In this document: in pieces, positions 50,225 through 62,839 of the stretch | Layout of the letters: each line of letters opens with the position of its first letter | Position numbering within the stretch: the stretch's first letter is position 1 | From: Beverwykella pulmonaria | Taxonomy: Eukaryota > Ascomycota > Dothideomycetes > Pleosporales > Melanommataceae | Assembly (NCBI GenBank): GCA_001599595.1 | Contig: BCHH01000007.1 | Coordinates: 2,250,719-2,314,718, forward strand | DNA: 64,000 nt | Direction: 5' to 3' | Notes under the pieces: generated by a model | What the model was told of the DNA's origin: nothing | The model's database searches: none | Seen by the model: the letters and a program-made list of their open reading frames with translations, nothing else | Translations under genes and position numbers: made by a program

Positions 50225-51517
50225 CTATTCTCCTGTGGCAAAAGCGCCTGGCATCTGATGGCTCGGATCAGTCTCAACCCCAGAAGCGACACCCGAAGCT
50301 TGTGTATTCTCGTTGGAACTGGACCTGCTGATTCCCTTTCGGCAGTGGGGGCAAGTATCGTGTTCGGAGAGCCACGCAGCAACGCATGGGTGATGGAACC
50401 AATGATGGCAAGGCAGCTCCGTGACCTCTTCTCCAATGTTGACCTCATCCATGCATATACTGCACTCTGCCCTTCCCTCAGGCCCTAGCATGTCCACCGT
50501 GACGGGCTTCCGAGGCAGAGCGTCGATTTCGCTCTGGGGAGCAGGGCCTGGGGCACTGGATGTCGATGTCTGCTCCATGAGTTGGGTGATGATCCGATCG
50601 AGGGCCTCCTGGGAGTAGACGAAGTCGCCGGCCTGGCCATTTCCGGGTATCAATGACGCGAAGAGGCCCATTAATGGATTCATAGGATGTTCAAGGTGAT
50701 TAGGGTCGTCACGGTTTACTGGCACATCTCCAAAAGCAGCTGTAAGACCGACAAGTATGTTGCTGAGCTCGTCGTCGGGCTGCAAATGCGCAGGCCGGTC
50801 GGCGTCCCCAGTTACCAGTCGTGCGGTGGATGAGTAGGTGAATCTATGGCCACCAGGCAGAATTCCCGATCCTGTTGTTGCACCTGGTGAGTCCCGGCCT
50901 CCGGCGCCCTCATCCTGATTATGCTGAGTGTCCGGACTTCCTCGGTTCCGCTGGGTCGCTTGTTGGGCCAGAGCACCTCCAACGATGCCATTCAGGAACG
51001 AAGCGAAGCCGCCTATGGCACTCGCAGCACCGGCACCACCCATCATGGCTGGCGAAATTGTCCGGTTCATAGAAACCGCGAATCGGCCCGGCCCAAGCTG
51101 TCGCCACTGGACTTGGCTAATATCTCCCTCTTCCGGGTCGTCATTCTCGTGATTTTGCCAAGGGTTGTGGTGGTCGAGGGGGTAGAGGGGTGGTGGGGCG
51201 GCTTCGATATCGCGCATTGAATCGTTATCGCCCTCATGGCCGTGGCCGACGTCTCGCGGGTCATTGTTGTCTTCAATCTACAGACGCAAGAGTTAGCAAG
51301 GCGATCGAATGCAACATGCTCGCGAGCCTCGCAGAGGCCCAAGGAGGGGCTCATGCCCGTAACGTACTATTTCTGTGAAATCCGAACCACACTCTGGACA
51401 CGCCAAACCATGCTCATCCCTATACCACTCGTCATGGCATGCGTGGCAAAACATGGTATCGCGGTGACCGGGGATGGGTGCGCCTGGCACCTGCGACTGG
51501 CCTGATGGTTGATCCAT
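50225..51517 (-). CDS. RING-H2 E3 ubiquitin ligase with N-terminal zinc ribbon (RNF115/RNF126-like)
   Basis: Two exons (51517-51368, 51277-50225) encode 400 residues. A four-cysteine zinc ribbon sits at residues 22-44 (FCHACHDEWYRDEHGLACPEC), the type that binds ubiquitin or BAG6 clients in RNF126. A long Gly/Asn/Pro-rich linker follows. Near residues 305-345 is a canonical RING-H2 finger (CSICMDEVNIGEEVTELPC, HHWFHHPCVAAWLSEHDTCP, HC). The RING recruits an E2 for ubiquitin transfer; the ribbon suggests a quality-control role in the cytosol. The C-terminal 45 residues are polar. Splice phase 0, donor GTACGT, acceptor CTGTAG. Confidence 0.88.
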
Positions 51518-52379
51518 GATGGTGAGTGTGTTGTGTAGAATGAGTATTCGAAGAGATGGGGAACACTGGAAAAGTGTGAGTAAAACCATAGGTTCGTGCG
51601 GCGCGCAGGTTGCACTCACGAGATAGCGTCAGTTCAGTTCGGTGACGCCAAAATTGGTGCCCGGTTCGGCGCAGCGTGGGACGAGATGTTGTCATGCGCC
51701 GCGTTGCAGCGACCGGCAGAGGGGTTGTGGCTGGTGGCAGCTGCAGGAGAATACGAATGACTTGACTATAGGGCAGACGTGTGCGAGCGAGGTATAGGGG
51801 AGAAGGAATCTTGAAGAATGCGGGCGGCCACTATTCGGTTTGGGTGAGACCTGTCACGACCTGACCGGTGACGTTGTAACGTGAGCTGGATCGACTGGAT
51901 CGACGGGGTTGGCCGATTTTGCTCCGAGCACCTCCCAAGGGCCTCACGAAGGCGAGGAGATAACGGGCTATAACGAAGGAGACGGTGATCCGTTGTTCAA
52001 GGTTTATGTGTCTTTATTCCTGCGGTAGACAGCGGATAATAAACGATTGTTCTTTCTTCTGACTCTTCGTTTGCGCTGCCACGCACTTCCGGGAATTTCC
52101 TTCTCTCGCATTCGACGCGGTTCTACCGGTTCCGCGTTACTCATGCAGCTGTTACACTCACGCTTTGGCTCCAAAGCGAACGGTGGTGCAAGACCATGGA
52201 TTCACATAGGCAAACTTCATGGAGAGACCGCTAAATTACTGTACAAGCTACAAGCTAGGCCGCATGAACCCACCAACGCCTTTGCATGTTCATGTTCATC
52301 ATGATACCGCAATTGGGAATCCTCGCCCGCCGTCCATTAGCTACCGTCCAAATCCCCCATCTCGTTCCCATCTCCCACT
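51518..52379. other. intergenic stretch
   Basis: About 860 bases, upstream of the E3-ligase gene and downstream of FIS1. No supported gene. Confidence 0.5.
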
Positions 52380-52987
52380 TTATCGTTTCCTCGCCCCCTT
52401 CAACAAGAAGCTGCCCAGCACCCCCGCAACCACCGCAATCCCGCCCACAATCGCAACACCAACCAGCCCCTCCTTCGCCACCTTGTCATCAATCAGCCCC
52501 TTCAAGCTGTCGGCCTGCAGATTCGCCGGCTCCAGCTCGAGCAGCAGCTCATTGTATCTCCGGGCCTCGGCGTAGTTGCCGAGCTTATAGTTTCCAAGCG
52601 CGAGGTAGTAGAGGCATTCGCGGCGGCGCTCGCGCGAGTTCCGGAAGATTTCGCTGAGGAGGCGCACGCCTTCCTGTTGATCGCCACGGGAGTTGGATTT
52701 TATTAGGCCCTGGTGGTGTGTTAGCTGGGCTGTGGGTTGCGGGTTGCGGGTTGCGGGGAACGAGGGACGCACCCAGGCATAGTTGAATTTTGTTTGTAGG
52801 CCGACGTACTCGCCCTCTTTCTCATACTGCGCGCGCAGCACCTGGAGTTCGTCGGGCTTGAGCGGGCTCTCTACATCGGCGGCATCTGCAGCACACATGT
52901 CAGTCTCCATCCCTCGCTGGATCCTATCTTTATTTTTTTTATTTTTTGGGGCCCGGTGCTCCACTTACATGGTAGTGACGGCGACAT
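52380..52987 (-). CDS. FIS1: mitochondrial fission protein Fis1
   Basis: Three exons (52987-52969, 52885-52773, 52709-52380) give 153 residues, the usual Fis1 length. The tetratricopeptide-like bundle is visible: [17 protein letters not shown], then [19 protein letters not shown] over the second splice, then [20 protein letters not shown] and [15 protein letters not shown]. The C-terminal tail is a membrane anchor ([20 protein letters not shown]) with basic residues after it, which targets the outer mitochondrial and peroxisomal membranes. Fis1 recruits the dynamin Dnm1 through Mdv1. The second intron contains a short CAACCCG tandem repeat. The gene is divergent from SPC24 over 346 bases. Confidence 0.96.
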
Positions 52988-53333
52988 GATGAGTGTTTCT
53001 GTGCAGGTGGATCGTGAGTGCGGCGATGTGCGAGAGACGGGCACTTGTAGCTGCTCAGGCGGCAGTGGCTCGCAGTCTCGTGAAAAGTGCGGCGGTTCGT
53101 ACAAGTGACGTACGCTCGTGGTGCAGGACGAGGTGTGGCGGCACCGCCGTTGCCATGTGCGGATGGCGCTCGGGCCACCCTAAACAAAGAAGTAATCAAC
53201 ACCACACTCACATCGCGAATCTTCAACCCCACCACATACCAGCCAGCACACGACACTGCGCATTCAAGAATACACGCAAAAGACAATACGAACCCGTTCC
53301 CGAGTTACAGGCGAATCAAAATCTTCAATCAAA

Positions 53334-54034
53334 ATGCTTCTCGACGAAGACCCCGCCGCCGTATGTACCGTCCCATACCCCATCAAACAAACCTTCTGAC
53401 GGATCCCCAGCTCATCTCCCAATGCACCAAAAACTTCAAATTCGACGGCGACCGTGACTCCCTCCTCCGCATTGGCGACTCGCTCTCCACGCTCTCCCAA
53501 TTCCGCGCTCAACAACTCTCCTCCCTCCAATCGACCCTTACCAGACTTTCCCGCACGCACCAAACCCTCTCCTCCAACCACAACCACACCATATCCCAAC
53601 ACAATCCGACCGACCACGCCTCCACAATCCTAAGACTCGACACCGAGAAGTTCAAGATCGCGAAACAGGCCAGCGATCTCGAGATTGAGGGGGAGCGGCT
53701 GCAGTCAGAGCTGCAGAGGCTGGGCGGCGTGCTGGGGGAGCTGGAGGGGGAGGGCGTTGAGGGGGGCGAGAGGGAGAGGGGTGCTGAGGAGGATGCTACC
53801 GTGTACGTCCACCACTTTGGGATGCTTGGGTGGTTCGGAATATGCTAACGAGATAACAGGCTCAAGCTCAAGGTCTACCGGACCCTGGGCATCGACGTCG
53901 AAGCCGACGCGACGACAGGCCAGTACAACAAGGCCGTCATTCGCAATGCAGCAAAGGGCGATGTGCATGTCGTCACCATCGATCCCAAGTTCTCGCGCAA
54001 CTTCTATACTAACTACTTCTGGAGGACGATGTAA
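53334..54034 (+). CDS. SPC24: kinetochore protein Spc24 (Ndc80 complex)
   Basis: Three exons (53334-53360, 53411-53802, 53860-54034) give 197 residues. The start MLLDEDPAA and ISQCTKNFKFDGDRDSLLRI match the family N-terminus. A heptad-rich helix follows (LDTEKFKIAKQASDLEIEGE, then LQSELQRLGGVLGELEGE), which pairs with Spc25. The C-terminal globular head is clear: LKLKVYRTLGIDVEADATTG, GDVHVVTIDPKFSRNFYTNY and a terminal FWRTM. Spc24 anchors the Ndc80 complex to the inner kinetochore. Between coil and head is a Glu/Gly-rich insert that runs up to the second intron. Confidence 0.94.
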
Positions 54035-54536
54035 AGTTTGGCTTTGGTGAACCTGTGCTGATTGGGGCTTGGCGGTTGCGTGTCTTAATGACTACATCTG
54101 AATGACAGATGGGGGGGGACTTGATTTGGTTTGTGTTGGGCTGGTTCGGTTACGATGAACTAAGATGGTGGGGATATAGGGCTTGTTCTTGTTCTTGATA
54201 CCTCCTGTGCGTTCCGGCGTTCGGGTAATGATGAAATGCGTTTGCCGTTCCTCGTGGGTGTAATCCACGGATTCCACCAATACCTTCTTCTCCAGTGCTC
54301 TCACACAACCCCATTGCCAAAGTTGAAAACTCGTAATCACAAACATGTACCATTGCCCGTAAACTCATCATACCACCACAGGCCGGCACTACTACACTAC
54401 ACACTAGAGAAACCGACACACAACTATGTTCGCGTAATGAACGTCAATAGCCCATCCATCCACCCATCTCTGCCTTCGCCATGATTCAAGAGACCAAGCA
54501 GGCACAACACTTGCGGGTTCAGAATTGGAGACGCTC
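54035..54536. other. convergent intergenic stretch
   Basis: About 500 bases between the 3' ends of SPC24 and the GYF gene, probably both 3' UTRs. Confidence 0.5.
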
Positions 54537-57500
54537 TTAGCGCTTGCCGCCCTTCTTCTTAGCAGCAACAACCTTGAAGTTCCCACTATCGAGCGCACCC
54601 TGCTGAGGCTGCGCCGCTGGATTGCCCTTCTTCGCAACCTCGCTCCAGCCACCAGCACCTGCCTTATTGTCACTGGGGCTCGCGGTGTTCCTGTCATCCA
54701 CGATGCCCTTGTCCGCCAGCTTACGGCGACGTAAGAATTCTTCGGCAAAGTGGCGAGAGTCCAGCGTGTTTGAGGCCGAGTGCACAGACTCAGTGAGGAG
54801 TTCGATGTCTGCCGGGAAGCTCAGAAGGGAGGAGACGAATTCGTCGGCTTGGGCGAGTTAGTGATTAAGCCTTGATAGGTGAGAGAGAAGAGAGAGACTT
54901 ACCATTGATGTTCTTGTTCAAGTCAGGTCGGAGTTCTCCAACGGCCCACTTGCGGAACTCTTCTTCGGCGTTTGCTTTTCCAGCGACCTGGTTACTCGTG
55001 GTGCTACGGATGACGGTAGGCTTCTTCGCCGCCGAAGCGACAACTGACCCACTAGCTGAACGAACAACAGCAGCTGGGCCACCAACGATGGCACCTGTAG
55101 GCTTGACTTTGCCACTTGCTCCAACCGTAGTCCATGCGCTATTTGCAAGATTTGGCTGGGCTGCAGTCTGCTTACTGGCAAGATCGGCGTACCTCTTTCC
55201 GGAGGACAAACCCTGAGTTCCAGCCCCAAAAGCAGTCGCGGCGCTGTTAATAGCCGCTGCAGCAGCAGCGCGCTGTTTGCGAGCCTCTTCTTCCTTCTGA
55301 ATCTGGTGGAGGGTCTTCTTTGCAGCACCTGATTGAACAGGAGTTTTTCCAGCCAGAGGCTTTGCCCACGCGGATGCATTTCCACCCCCTGGAGTTATAG
55401 GCGATGCGCTGCTTGCCCAAGTCGAGCTTGAGGGAAGACCAGGTTGTACTGCGGGATTTTGCGCCTGGGCTAGCAATTCCCTCTCCAAGGCCTCACGGCG
55501 AGCCGCCGAGGCAATGGCCTCCCGCTCCGCGGCTTTGCGAGCTTCTGCCTCCTGGATCTCTCTTAGTGAAGGGCCCTTGGGGGCTTCGGTAGGCTCCTTG
55601 GCCCAAGGGGCAATAGAGGCACTGGGGGTGTCGGCCGAAGGTGTCTCGGAACGTGACTCATTGGCAAGAGAATCGGCAACAATAGGCTTCCTCTGGGCGG
55701 CGGGCGCAGGAAGAGGCGACTGCGACGGTGGAGGAGGGAAAGGATGGATAGTGGAATCAACTTTAGACCATGGTGATTGAGGAGACTGCTTGGCAGATGC
55801 AGCTTTCTGGACTTGTTCTGTAAGGGAGAGCGGCTCTGCCTTGACAGAGGGGTCCTGCATGAATCTTGGTGGGGCCTGGTTTTGTGCCTTTGGTGAGTCT
55901 GGCGACGCAGGGCCCGACGCTTGTTCTTGCTGCTCTACGGGACGACCAGCAGGTTTTCCAATTACACCTTCTGGCGGAGGCACCGCCGCAGAGGACTGAT
56001 TCAAGTCTGTCTGAACCCTCAAGTCTTGAAATTGCTGAAAGCGATCGGCGGATGCTTGCGTGGCTTGTTGTTCGTTTTGCGGCATTCGCTGCAACACGTC
56101 GTGCTCGGCTTGTTCACGCTGGAGGCGTGCACGGTCACTGAGCATAGCGGCGACTTGCTGGGCATGCGTATTAGAATCCGGCTGCTGCTGTCCGAAAGAA
56201 ATTGGCGCGGTACCGAAAGAGTGTTGACCAGCACGGCCGGGGTTGAGACGATCTATCATAGCCGGAACATCTTCCTCCCTAATGCCGCCAAGCATATCCA
56301 TTCCAGCACCGATGGGCCCCAATCCTGGAACAGGTGCAGGTCTGAAGGGAGCATCAAAGGGACCTGGAGCAGGGCCTCCTGGAATAGGTCCTTGAGTTGG
56401 AGAGGGCTGATAACCACCCGGCGATGTGATACTTCCAAAGCTGGGCTGACTATGGAGACTATGAGCACTTGAGTGGTGATGCAGCTGATGAGGCAAAATG
56501 CCGCCCATGCCCACCGAGGCCTGTTTCGCAAGTGCTTGTTGTGACAAAGCAAGGTGTTCTTTCTGGCGAGCCATGAGGTATTGTTCTTCTTGCTTCCTAC
56601 GCTCGAGAGCATTCTGCTGTTCAGCTGTTAAGGTGGTACCGAAGCTTGGAAAACTGTTCGCAAAGGGTGGTTGTGTGCCTGAAGCTGGCCCCGCTGAAGG
56701 ACCACTCGACCCTGCCCACACATTGCCGGGTTGAGTGGTTGGCGGCCCGTGGGGGATGCCAATCTGCGGCACGAGAAACGGCTCCCTTGAGTTGCCAATT
56801 CGACGAATGAGCTGGGCAAGGGGCTCATAATCTGGCTCCTCGAACTTTTTGACCAACAACTCAGGGGAAAAGAATCCAGCTTTGTACCAATCGTGCATTT
56901 CGAGACCAGAGAAGGGACCCTGTGTCTTGCCCTCAGGGTCACGATAGATCCATCTCATCCTATCAGGCATAACCATTGTGCGTTGCTGTGACGCGGGAGG
57001 CTGACTTGAAGCCGGGCTGCTTACACTCGGGGGCTGAGTTGTTGTAGACGGTTGAGCAGTTCGGGTCTGGTTTAGGCTGGCCATTGATGAAGAGGCTAAG
57101 AGTGCAGATTGAGTTGGTCCGGAAGATTGCATCTGTCCGAAAGCAGATCCAATGGGGTCGTCCGCTGCGGCACCAGAGAAGTCGCCGAATAAATTACGTC
57201 GGAATGGACTATCGTTATCTCGGGGAGGTAGGCCGCTACTAGGAATTTGACTTCCAAAGGCACCTCTACCGAAGGTTCCGGTCATACCCTGTTGTCCATC
57301 ACCCTGAGTCGCGCTCTCATCTACCGAAGGTCGGTGTTGCTCGCCAGAGCGCATCTGCTCCTGCATAGCGGTAGGGAAGAGAGAGCCCAATCGACTGCTC
57401 CGCCCAATCGTGCCAGAATGTCCGAGTCCAGACGCAGCCCCAAAGAGCGAGCTGTTCCCAAGGCCTGCTAAGCTGGGTGATTGGGCTTCTCCAACAGAAC

Positions 57501-59388
57501 CAAACGCGCTGTCAAACCCCCCGCCGAGTACCCGTTCTCTCACAGGAGTGCCAATGAACTGTGGTCCAGTAGACCAAGCAGCACCACCACCCAATCCAGG
57601 GAGACCGCCCAGTCCGGGAAGACTAGGGAAGCCTCGTGTAGGTCCTACACTTGACGTCTGGCTGCGATCACTGGCGGCAGCTTCGAAGGCAGGCGGAATG
57701 CGACCAAGTCCACCAAGTCCACCGAACGGATGATTGTGATTAGGCATCCCAGATGTCACCGAAGGATCAACTTGGAAACTACCCATGCCAGGGAAATTGG
57801 AGGTTTGAATGTCGGACCCATCTGTGTCTATATCCTCCTGATCAGTCCTGTTATGTTGATCTGGGCTTTGGTACGGATTCGTATCTGTCGGACTCATGGG
57901 CTCGTGACCATCGTGACCACCGCGATACTGTGGTGTTTGATGGGGTGCGTCTCTGCCATTGAAGATGTCACGTAGCCCAGTGGTGTCCGATGTCATTCCA
58001 AAGGCAGAGAATCCAGTATCATCGCGCTGGTCCTGTCTGTGGGGTGTCGCAAAAGCGCCAAGACCCTGCTGTTGACGTGGAGGACTAACATCTTGTCCAC
58101 CTCCCAGAGCTGCACTTCCTGTCGGATAGTCGTCGCCGGGGAAAGGATCGGTGTCGTTGCTTGTGGGCCGGTTAGATCGCGCTTCCATCCAGGAAGCGGT
58201 TCCTCGAGGGGGTTCAGCCTCGCTGACTTTCCCAAGATTGCCCAAAGATGGTTTCTCCATCACTGTTTTTCCCATGTCCTCCGTACTAGCTTTACTCATG
58301 AGTCCCTTGAACCTGCTCTCGCCGCGCACGCTTCCATACCCGGGCTTCTTCTCGGATTGCGGGGCCGCGAAGCTTCCGAATGCGCCCATAGGAGAAAACC
58401 CACCAGCTTGGGGAGTCGCAGACCATGGCACAGCGCTGGCGGGCGAACCAAACGGGGCGGTTGTTGTGCGCTTCAGCGCTCCAAAGGGGCCAGCATTTTC
58501 AGCTCCACCCTTGTCCTTGTCGCGTTCCTCGGCGGTACTACCTGATGTGGAATCCTTGAAATCAGTACGGCGGCGAACCAACGCTGGAGGCGGAGTCACA
58601 GCGCTCGAGTCATCTCGGGAGAACCTCGACGCAGCTGGCGATGCTAAGGGACCTGTAGGAAACGGGTATGCCTCGCTAGTGTCGCGACGGCGGGTACCTG
58701 GTCGAGTTGTGGTGGGTGACGACAACCCATAGGCTGAAGCGCCTGCCTGCGAAATAGATGTCTTCCTCAGAGATAGGCCTTCCTTGGGTGTGCCCTCCTT
58801 GTTCGCATTCTGAGTGGGTGGTTTCAGAGGCGAATTGACTGACGAGGTGAAATTCTAAGCGAGAAAAATATCCGTTAGTCAGGGCAAATTTTCATCGCGG
58901 GAATGACCAACCTCCTTCTCCTCCTCTGTCATGTCCGACAAGCTCAGTGGGAGTATGCTACCATCTTTGTCCCAGCAAAGGTCAACTCCGCTCTGTGCCT
59001 CCCTGCTGGAATCGTCCCTTCGGCCCCAGGTGGCGTTTGAGGAGCCATTCGAGATGTTGGGTTCCCAGCCACCGACGTATAGGCTCGACAGGCCATCCTT
59101 GTTTCCCTCTGTATCCCTCTGCGCGTGGTAGAGCTGGAGAAGCTGTTCCCTCGAGTAGCGGCTGTCCCCAGAACTGCCATTGCGACCGGACTGGGCATGA
59201 GGTGGTACGTAAACGCCAGGGTTTGCAGAGGAGGGATTTAGTGGCCCGCTGGCGTCGCGTGAAGAGGACTGGGTTGTCGAGCCGGAGAGGGTGGGTGCAT
59301 GTGATGGGCGACGAAATGTTTGGGTGGCGCCATTCGCGCGTCGAGGCCTGTCAGGGTTAACATCACCCAAGCAGACCGGCGGGGCCAT
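54537..59388 (-). CDS. GYF-domain protein (Smy2/Syh1/GIGYF-like translational regulator)
   Basis: Three exons (59388-58912, 58854-54903, 54847-54537) give 1,579 residues. Exon 1 contains RYSREQLLQLYHAQRD, where YSREQLL fits the eIF4E-binding consensus Y-x4-L-phi and its setting resembles the 4EHP-binding site of animal GIGYF proteins. The middle holds a GYF domain, MRWIYRDPEGKTQGPFSGLE then MHDWYKAGFFSPELLVKKFE, which binds proline-rich ligands. The rest is long, disordered and Gln/Pro/Ser-rich. A coiled stretch (REIQEAEARKAAEREAIASA) and the C-terminal blocks AWTTVGASGKVKPTG and SNTLDSRHFAEEFLRRRKLA follow. Related yeast proteins bind ribosome-associated factors and act in mRNA quality control. 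The last intron uses an AAG acceptor. Confidence 0.9.
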
Positions 59389-61088
59389 GAATGTAATGAG
59401 TGGGATAAAGCTAGCGGGAAGATATGTTGCGTAATGTGCAGTGCGGTGGAATGCATAATAGCTCTGGGGACGGGTGGAGATGTGCAGAGGTACCAAAAGG
59501 ATTACGGGAATGCTGCACTTACCAGTCTCCGCCCGACTCTGGACGCGCTGAGCTGGCGTTGTTTCCTGCGGCTGCAGATGCAAAGGTAGGGGCCATAGCG
59601 ACGATGGGGAAGCGACGGCAGGGAGAGGGCGTGCGTTCGTGCTGTCGAGACAAGAAGTTCTGGAACGACAGAGGCAGGAGCGGCGGCTGCGGTGGTGCAG
59701 GTGACTCGGCGGGAAGAAAGCAGGCGTGCAGCTGGATTGGCTTGTGAGGAAGCGGGATGCGTGTGCAAACGTTCAGTCGTGGTACGGGCAAATGAAAGTA
59801 TCGATGTCGATGGACAACGGGAGGATCGAGAAGAGCTGTAGGTTTGCCCCCAAAGAAGTTCCAACTGGCTGAACAGCCGAGGGGTCACGTGCGCCCGATT
59901 TATTTTGCAGCCAACCCCTCTCATTTCAGACGACGCGACTGCACGCGCTCTCCGCCAACCTCCAGCGATCCAAATTTTCAGCTATCTCGGACACGCTTCC
60001 TGAAGCTGGTGTTGTCCTTTGAGAGCCTTCCCCAGTTGTGCGACGCGTAAGGGGCAACTTGCCTAATTCTGCTTTTCCTTGGCCGCCTCAGACGCGTGCA
60101 GCCGCATGAACACCTCTCGCCGCAAGTGCACGTCTTGCCCATGTTTACTGCATGTTCCCACCGACACGAACTTGTGGGACGACTCAGCGGATTCAGACAG
60201 AGGGCAATGAGATGAATGCAGCCCGACTGAGTCCCACAGGGTCTACTAGCAAGAACTTTGATTTTAACAAATACCGCTATTACACTCTGTCGAGGCGAAT
60301 AAATGGTGTACTGGTACACAGGACACCTCGGAAGCACGCAGCGAGCCACGTCTCCTTGACACAAACAACGGGACCCCTGTTAATGACGTTAGGATGTTTG
60401 CTCGCTCTTTCATGTCGACGCTGTAACCGTAGTGGAGAATCTCGGTCTCGCGCATTGTCGTAATTCTCAGTAACTGTTCAAACCACAATTCGATTCTACT
60501 CAAACACTTTCATCCCGCTCATCTGTCCGATTCCCTTCCGAATATCTCTTTCAATTCAAGTGCAATTTGCCACGGCTAGTTTCCTAGCGGATGTCTATAC
60601 AGCCTCCGTTCGGCTGGACATCCGAAAGCCTCCAGTTTGCTCCAATTAACCATACACTGACAGCGGCTGCACTTGCCAGTCTGTGCCTTGAATCCCGCTC
60701 TGCAATGCGAGTAGCGAAGTGCTCTCCAACAATCAAGTAAATGCGCCTTTTCTTATGCTACATGGCTTGCTACTCATATTACACTCTATCCTTTCAATCA
60801 TTGTCCGGGCTTGCTGTCAGTTGACACTCTTCAATCTGGTTACGCACTCTTTGCACCGTCATCGTTCCTAAAATTTGCACCTCTTTGCAGGGCAGCCAGC
60901 CCATTTCCGAGTTCCTCTAGCGAAGCCCCTTCTTGCCTCCTTAAAAAGCGGCGCCGTAATAGTCACCGCCTTCACCTAAGCCCTCGGCGCTTTTCTCGAT
61001 GCCTCGGCCGCACCATAGCCAATATTCGTCTCACCCATATCCTGGGCTTGCACTCGATCAACTTGTTGAGATGAACATAGCTCACACA
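59389..61088. other. 1.7 kb region without a supported gene
   Basis: Upstream of the GYF gene. Open frames are short and overlap on both strands; no family recognised. The first 500 bases probably hold the promoter and leader of the GYF gene. Confidence 0.45.
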
Positions 61089-61783
61089 ATGTTTGCGCGC
61101 AACCCCTTTCCACGATCAGGCCGCAGCTTTTGGGAAAATCCCTACTAAAGTGGGAACGAAAATCGGCGCCGCAATGTCCGCAAACTCCTGGCAGAGCTGA
61201 AAAGCCACCGTCGTCCCTAACATCCGATCGATGCGGGATTTGGTCCGTATGTAGATGGCCATTTCGAAGCAAATTCACCTGTCTCATAGGGTTCACAATC
61301 ACCGTCACGGATTTGATCCTCACCTGGCTGGCATGATCCCCCCTATAAATGGGTATGAGACTCCCAATGCCACGGGCGGCCCACAACCAGCACGGAGTGC
61401 AGCTGCCGGTTCCAGTCCCTCTATATGGCCTACGCCATCATGGCAATGGCTACGGTAGACGTCCGCACCAACTACTATATCCCCGTGGCTACCCACTGCG
61501 ACTTGCTCGACGCCCCGCTTATTCGACCTCGCTTCTCAGCGATAATGAAGAAGACGACGAATTCGAACTTCAAAATCGAAGGTTTGGGAATAGATGGGAT
61601 CCACTGAGTAACCTGGGAGACGACGATGACGACGATGATTTCTTGAGTCTTCCATCACGATGGTGCTTCAATCGTTATGATGCAGCTCCATCTGGCCGCT
61701 ACCCCACCGTGAGGGATGACTACTACGAGGACGATGATGGTGACGATCTGGACACCCTGGACAGAGTTAAGAGACAGGAATGA
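61089..61783 (+). pseudogene. possible decayed gene or small acidic-protein gene
   Basis: From 61349 a 144-residue frame is open to 61783. It starts Arg/Pro/Tyr-rich and becomes Asp-rich (NLGDDDDDDDFLSLPSRW, then YYEDDDGDDLDTLDRVKRQ). Upstream, another frame from the ATG at 61089 reads like protein (FARNPFPRSGRSFW, NVRKLLAELKSHRR, DAGFGPYVDGHFEANSPVS) but is broken by TAA, TAG and TGA codons. Each stop could come from CAA, CAG or CGA by C-to-T change. Either the downstream frame is a real short gene, or the whole is a decayed one with a frameshift. Undetected introns could also explain some stops. No family recognised. Confidence 0.35.
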
Positions 61784-62389
61784 TATAGAGAATCTCTGCC
61801 AAAAAACTAACCAAGTTATGCTTTGACCAAGTATATATTCTTTAGCGCATCGTAATAGCCGCTTCCATAGATTCGTCTCTCCAGGTAAGATGAGTCAGCC
61901 TTACTTCCCCCCCAAATAAAGATACTCTTATTAGGCGGGTTCAGTTTGGTATGAGTTCCAAGCGTGTCGAAGTACATTTAGTATGATAGTTCTGCAAGAG
62001 AAGGAATACTCCACTGAGCTTTGCAAAGCGCTCTGGTGTTTAGCCGAGGTAGTTTTACAGCTGGTCAAAATATTCATTGCTTGATTCTGACTATCTTTGC
62101 GGCTCCCTGATAGAATAAGTAGAATCGCTAGAGCCTGAGAGACAATGGAAGTGCGTTGACGAAACGACGTTTAGAGGCAGTGTAGCAGAACACGGCCCGA
62201 AGCGTCTTCCGCCAAGCGGCTTACCTGTTACGTCATAGGTCTCGCTCTCCTCCATCCGAGGTGTTAGGTCTCGTTGCCTTCACTATCCGCTGCTCAAGAT
62301 AATGCCATCCATCGCCCTTCCGCGGCGGCATTCACGAATCAATCTACCTCCTCCTCCCTACCTGTACCTCCCTCCTTGACAGAGCTACC
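61784..62389. other. intergenic stretch
   Basis: About 600 bases, AT-rich. The last part is the promoter and leader of the HbpS-like gene. No supported gene. Confidence 0.5.
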
Positions 62390-62839
62390 ATGTCGTCTAC
62401 AAAATCCGTACCAGTTCTCACCCTCGAGGGTGCCCGCATCGCCATATCTGCAGCGGAGGTGCGCGCAAAGGAAATCGGAGTACCCATGAACATCGCCGTC
62501 GTCGATTCCGCATGCCATCTCATCGCTTTCGCACGCATGGAGGGTGCGAAGATAACATCAATCAACATCGCCATAGATAAGGCCTTCACAGCGGCCGGGC
62601 ACAGGTCGGCAACGAGTGTCTACAAGGAGGCTGTCTGGCCAGGCGGGCCTGCTTTTGGCATTGGGAATAGCAATGGGGGACGATTTACGACGATTGCGGG
62701 AGGTATACCCATTACACTGGACGGTGTTGTGGTTGGGGCAATTGGTTGCAGTACCGGCTTGCCGAAGCAGGACGAAGATGTTGCGAAGAAGGGTGTCGAA
62801 GCCGTTGAGAAGACTCTTGGGGTGAAAGCGAAGCTGTGA
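62390..62839 (+). CDS. GlcG/HbpS-family (DUF336) protein
   Basis: One exon encodes 149 residues, the usual single-domain length. The family pattern runs throughout: ARIAISAAEVRAKEIGVPMN, IAVVDSACHLIAFARMEGAK, SINIAIDKAFTAAGHRSATS, and the C-terminal GGIPITLDGVVVGAIGCSTG with QDEDVAKKGVEAVE. Bacterial members include the haem-binding HbpS and GlcG of the glycolate locus. The biochemical role of fungal stand-alone copies is not established. The pocket-like GGRFTTIAGGIPI loop is intact. The ATG at 62390 begins the conserved domain almost at once, so the protein is probably cytosolic. Confidence 0.9.
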   Translation: MSSTKSVPVLTLEGARIAISAAEVRAKEIGVPMNIAVVDSACHLIAFARMEGAKITSINIAIDKAFTAAGHRSATSVYKEAVWPGGPAFGIGNSNGGRFTTIAGGIPITLDGVVVGAIGCSTGLPKQDEDVAKKGVEAVEKTLGVKAKL

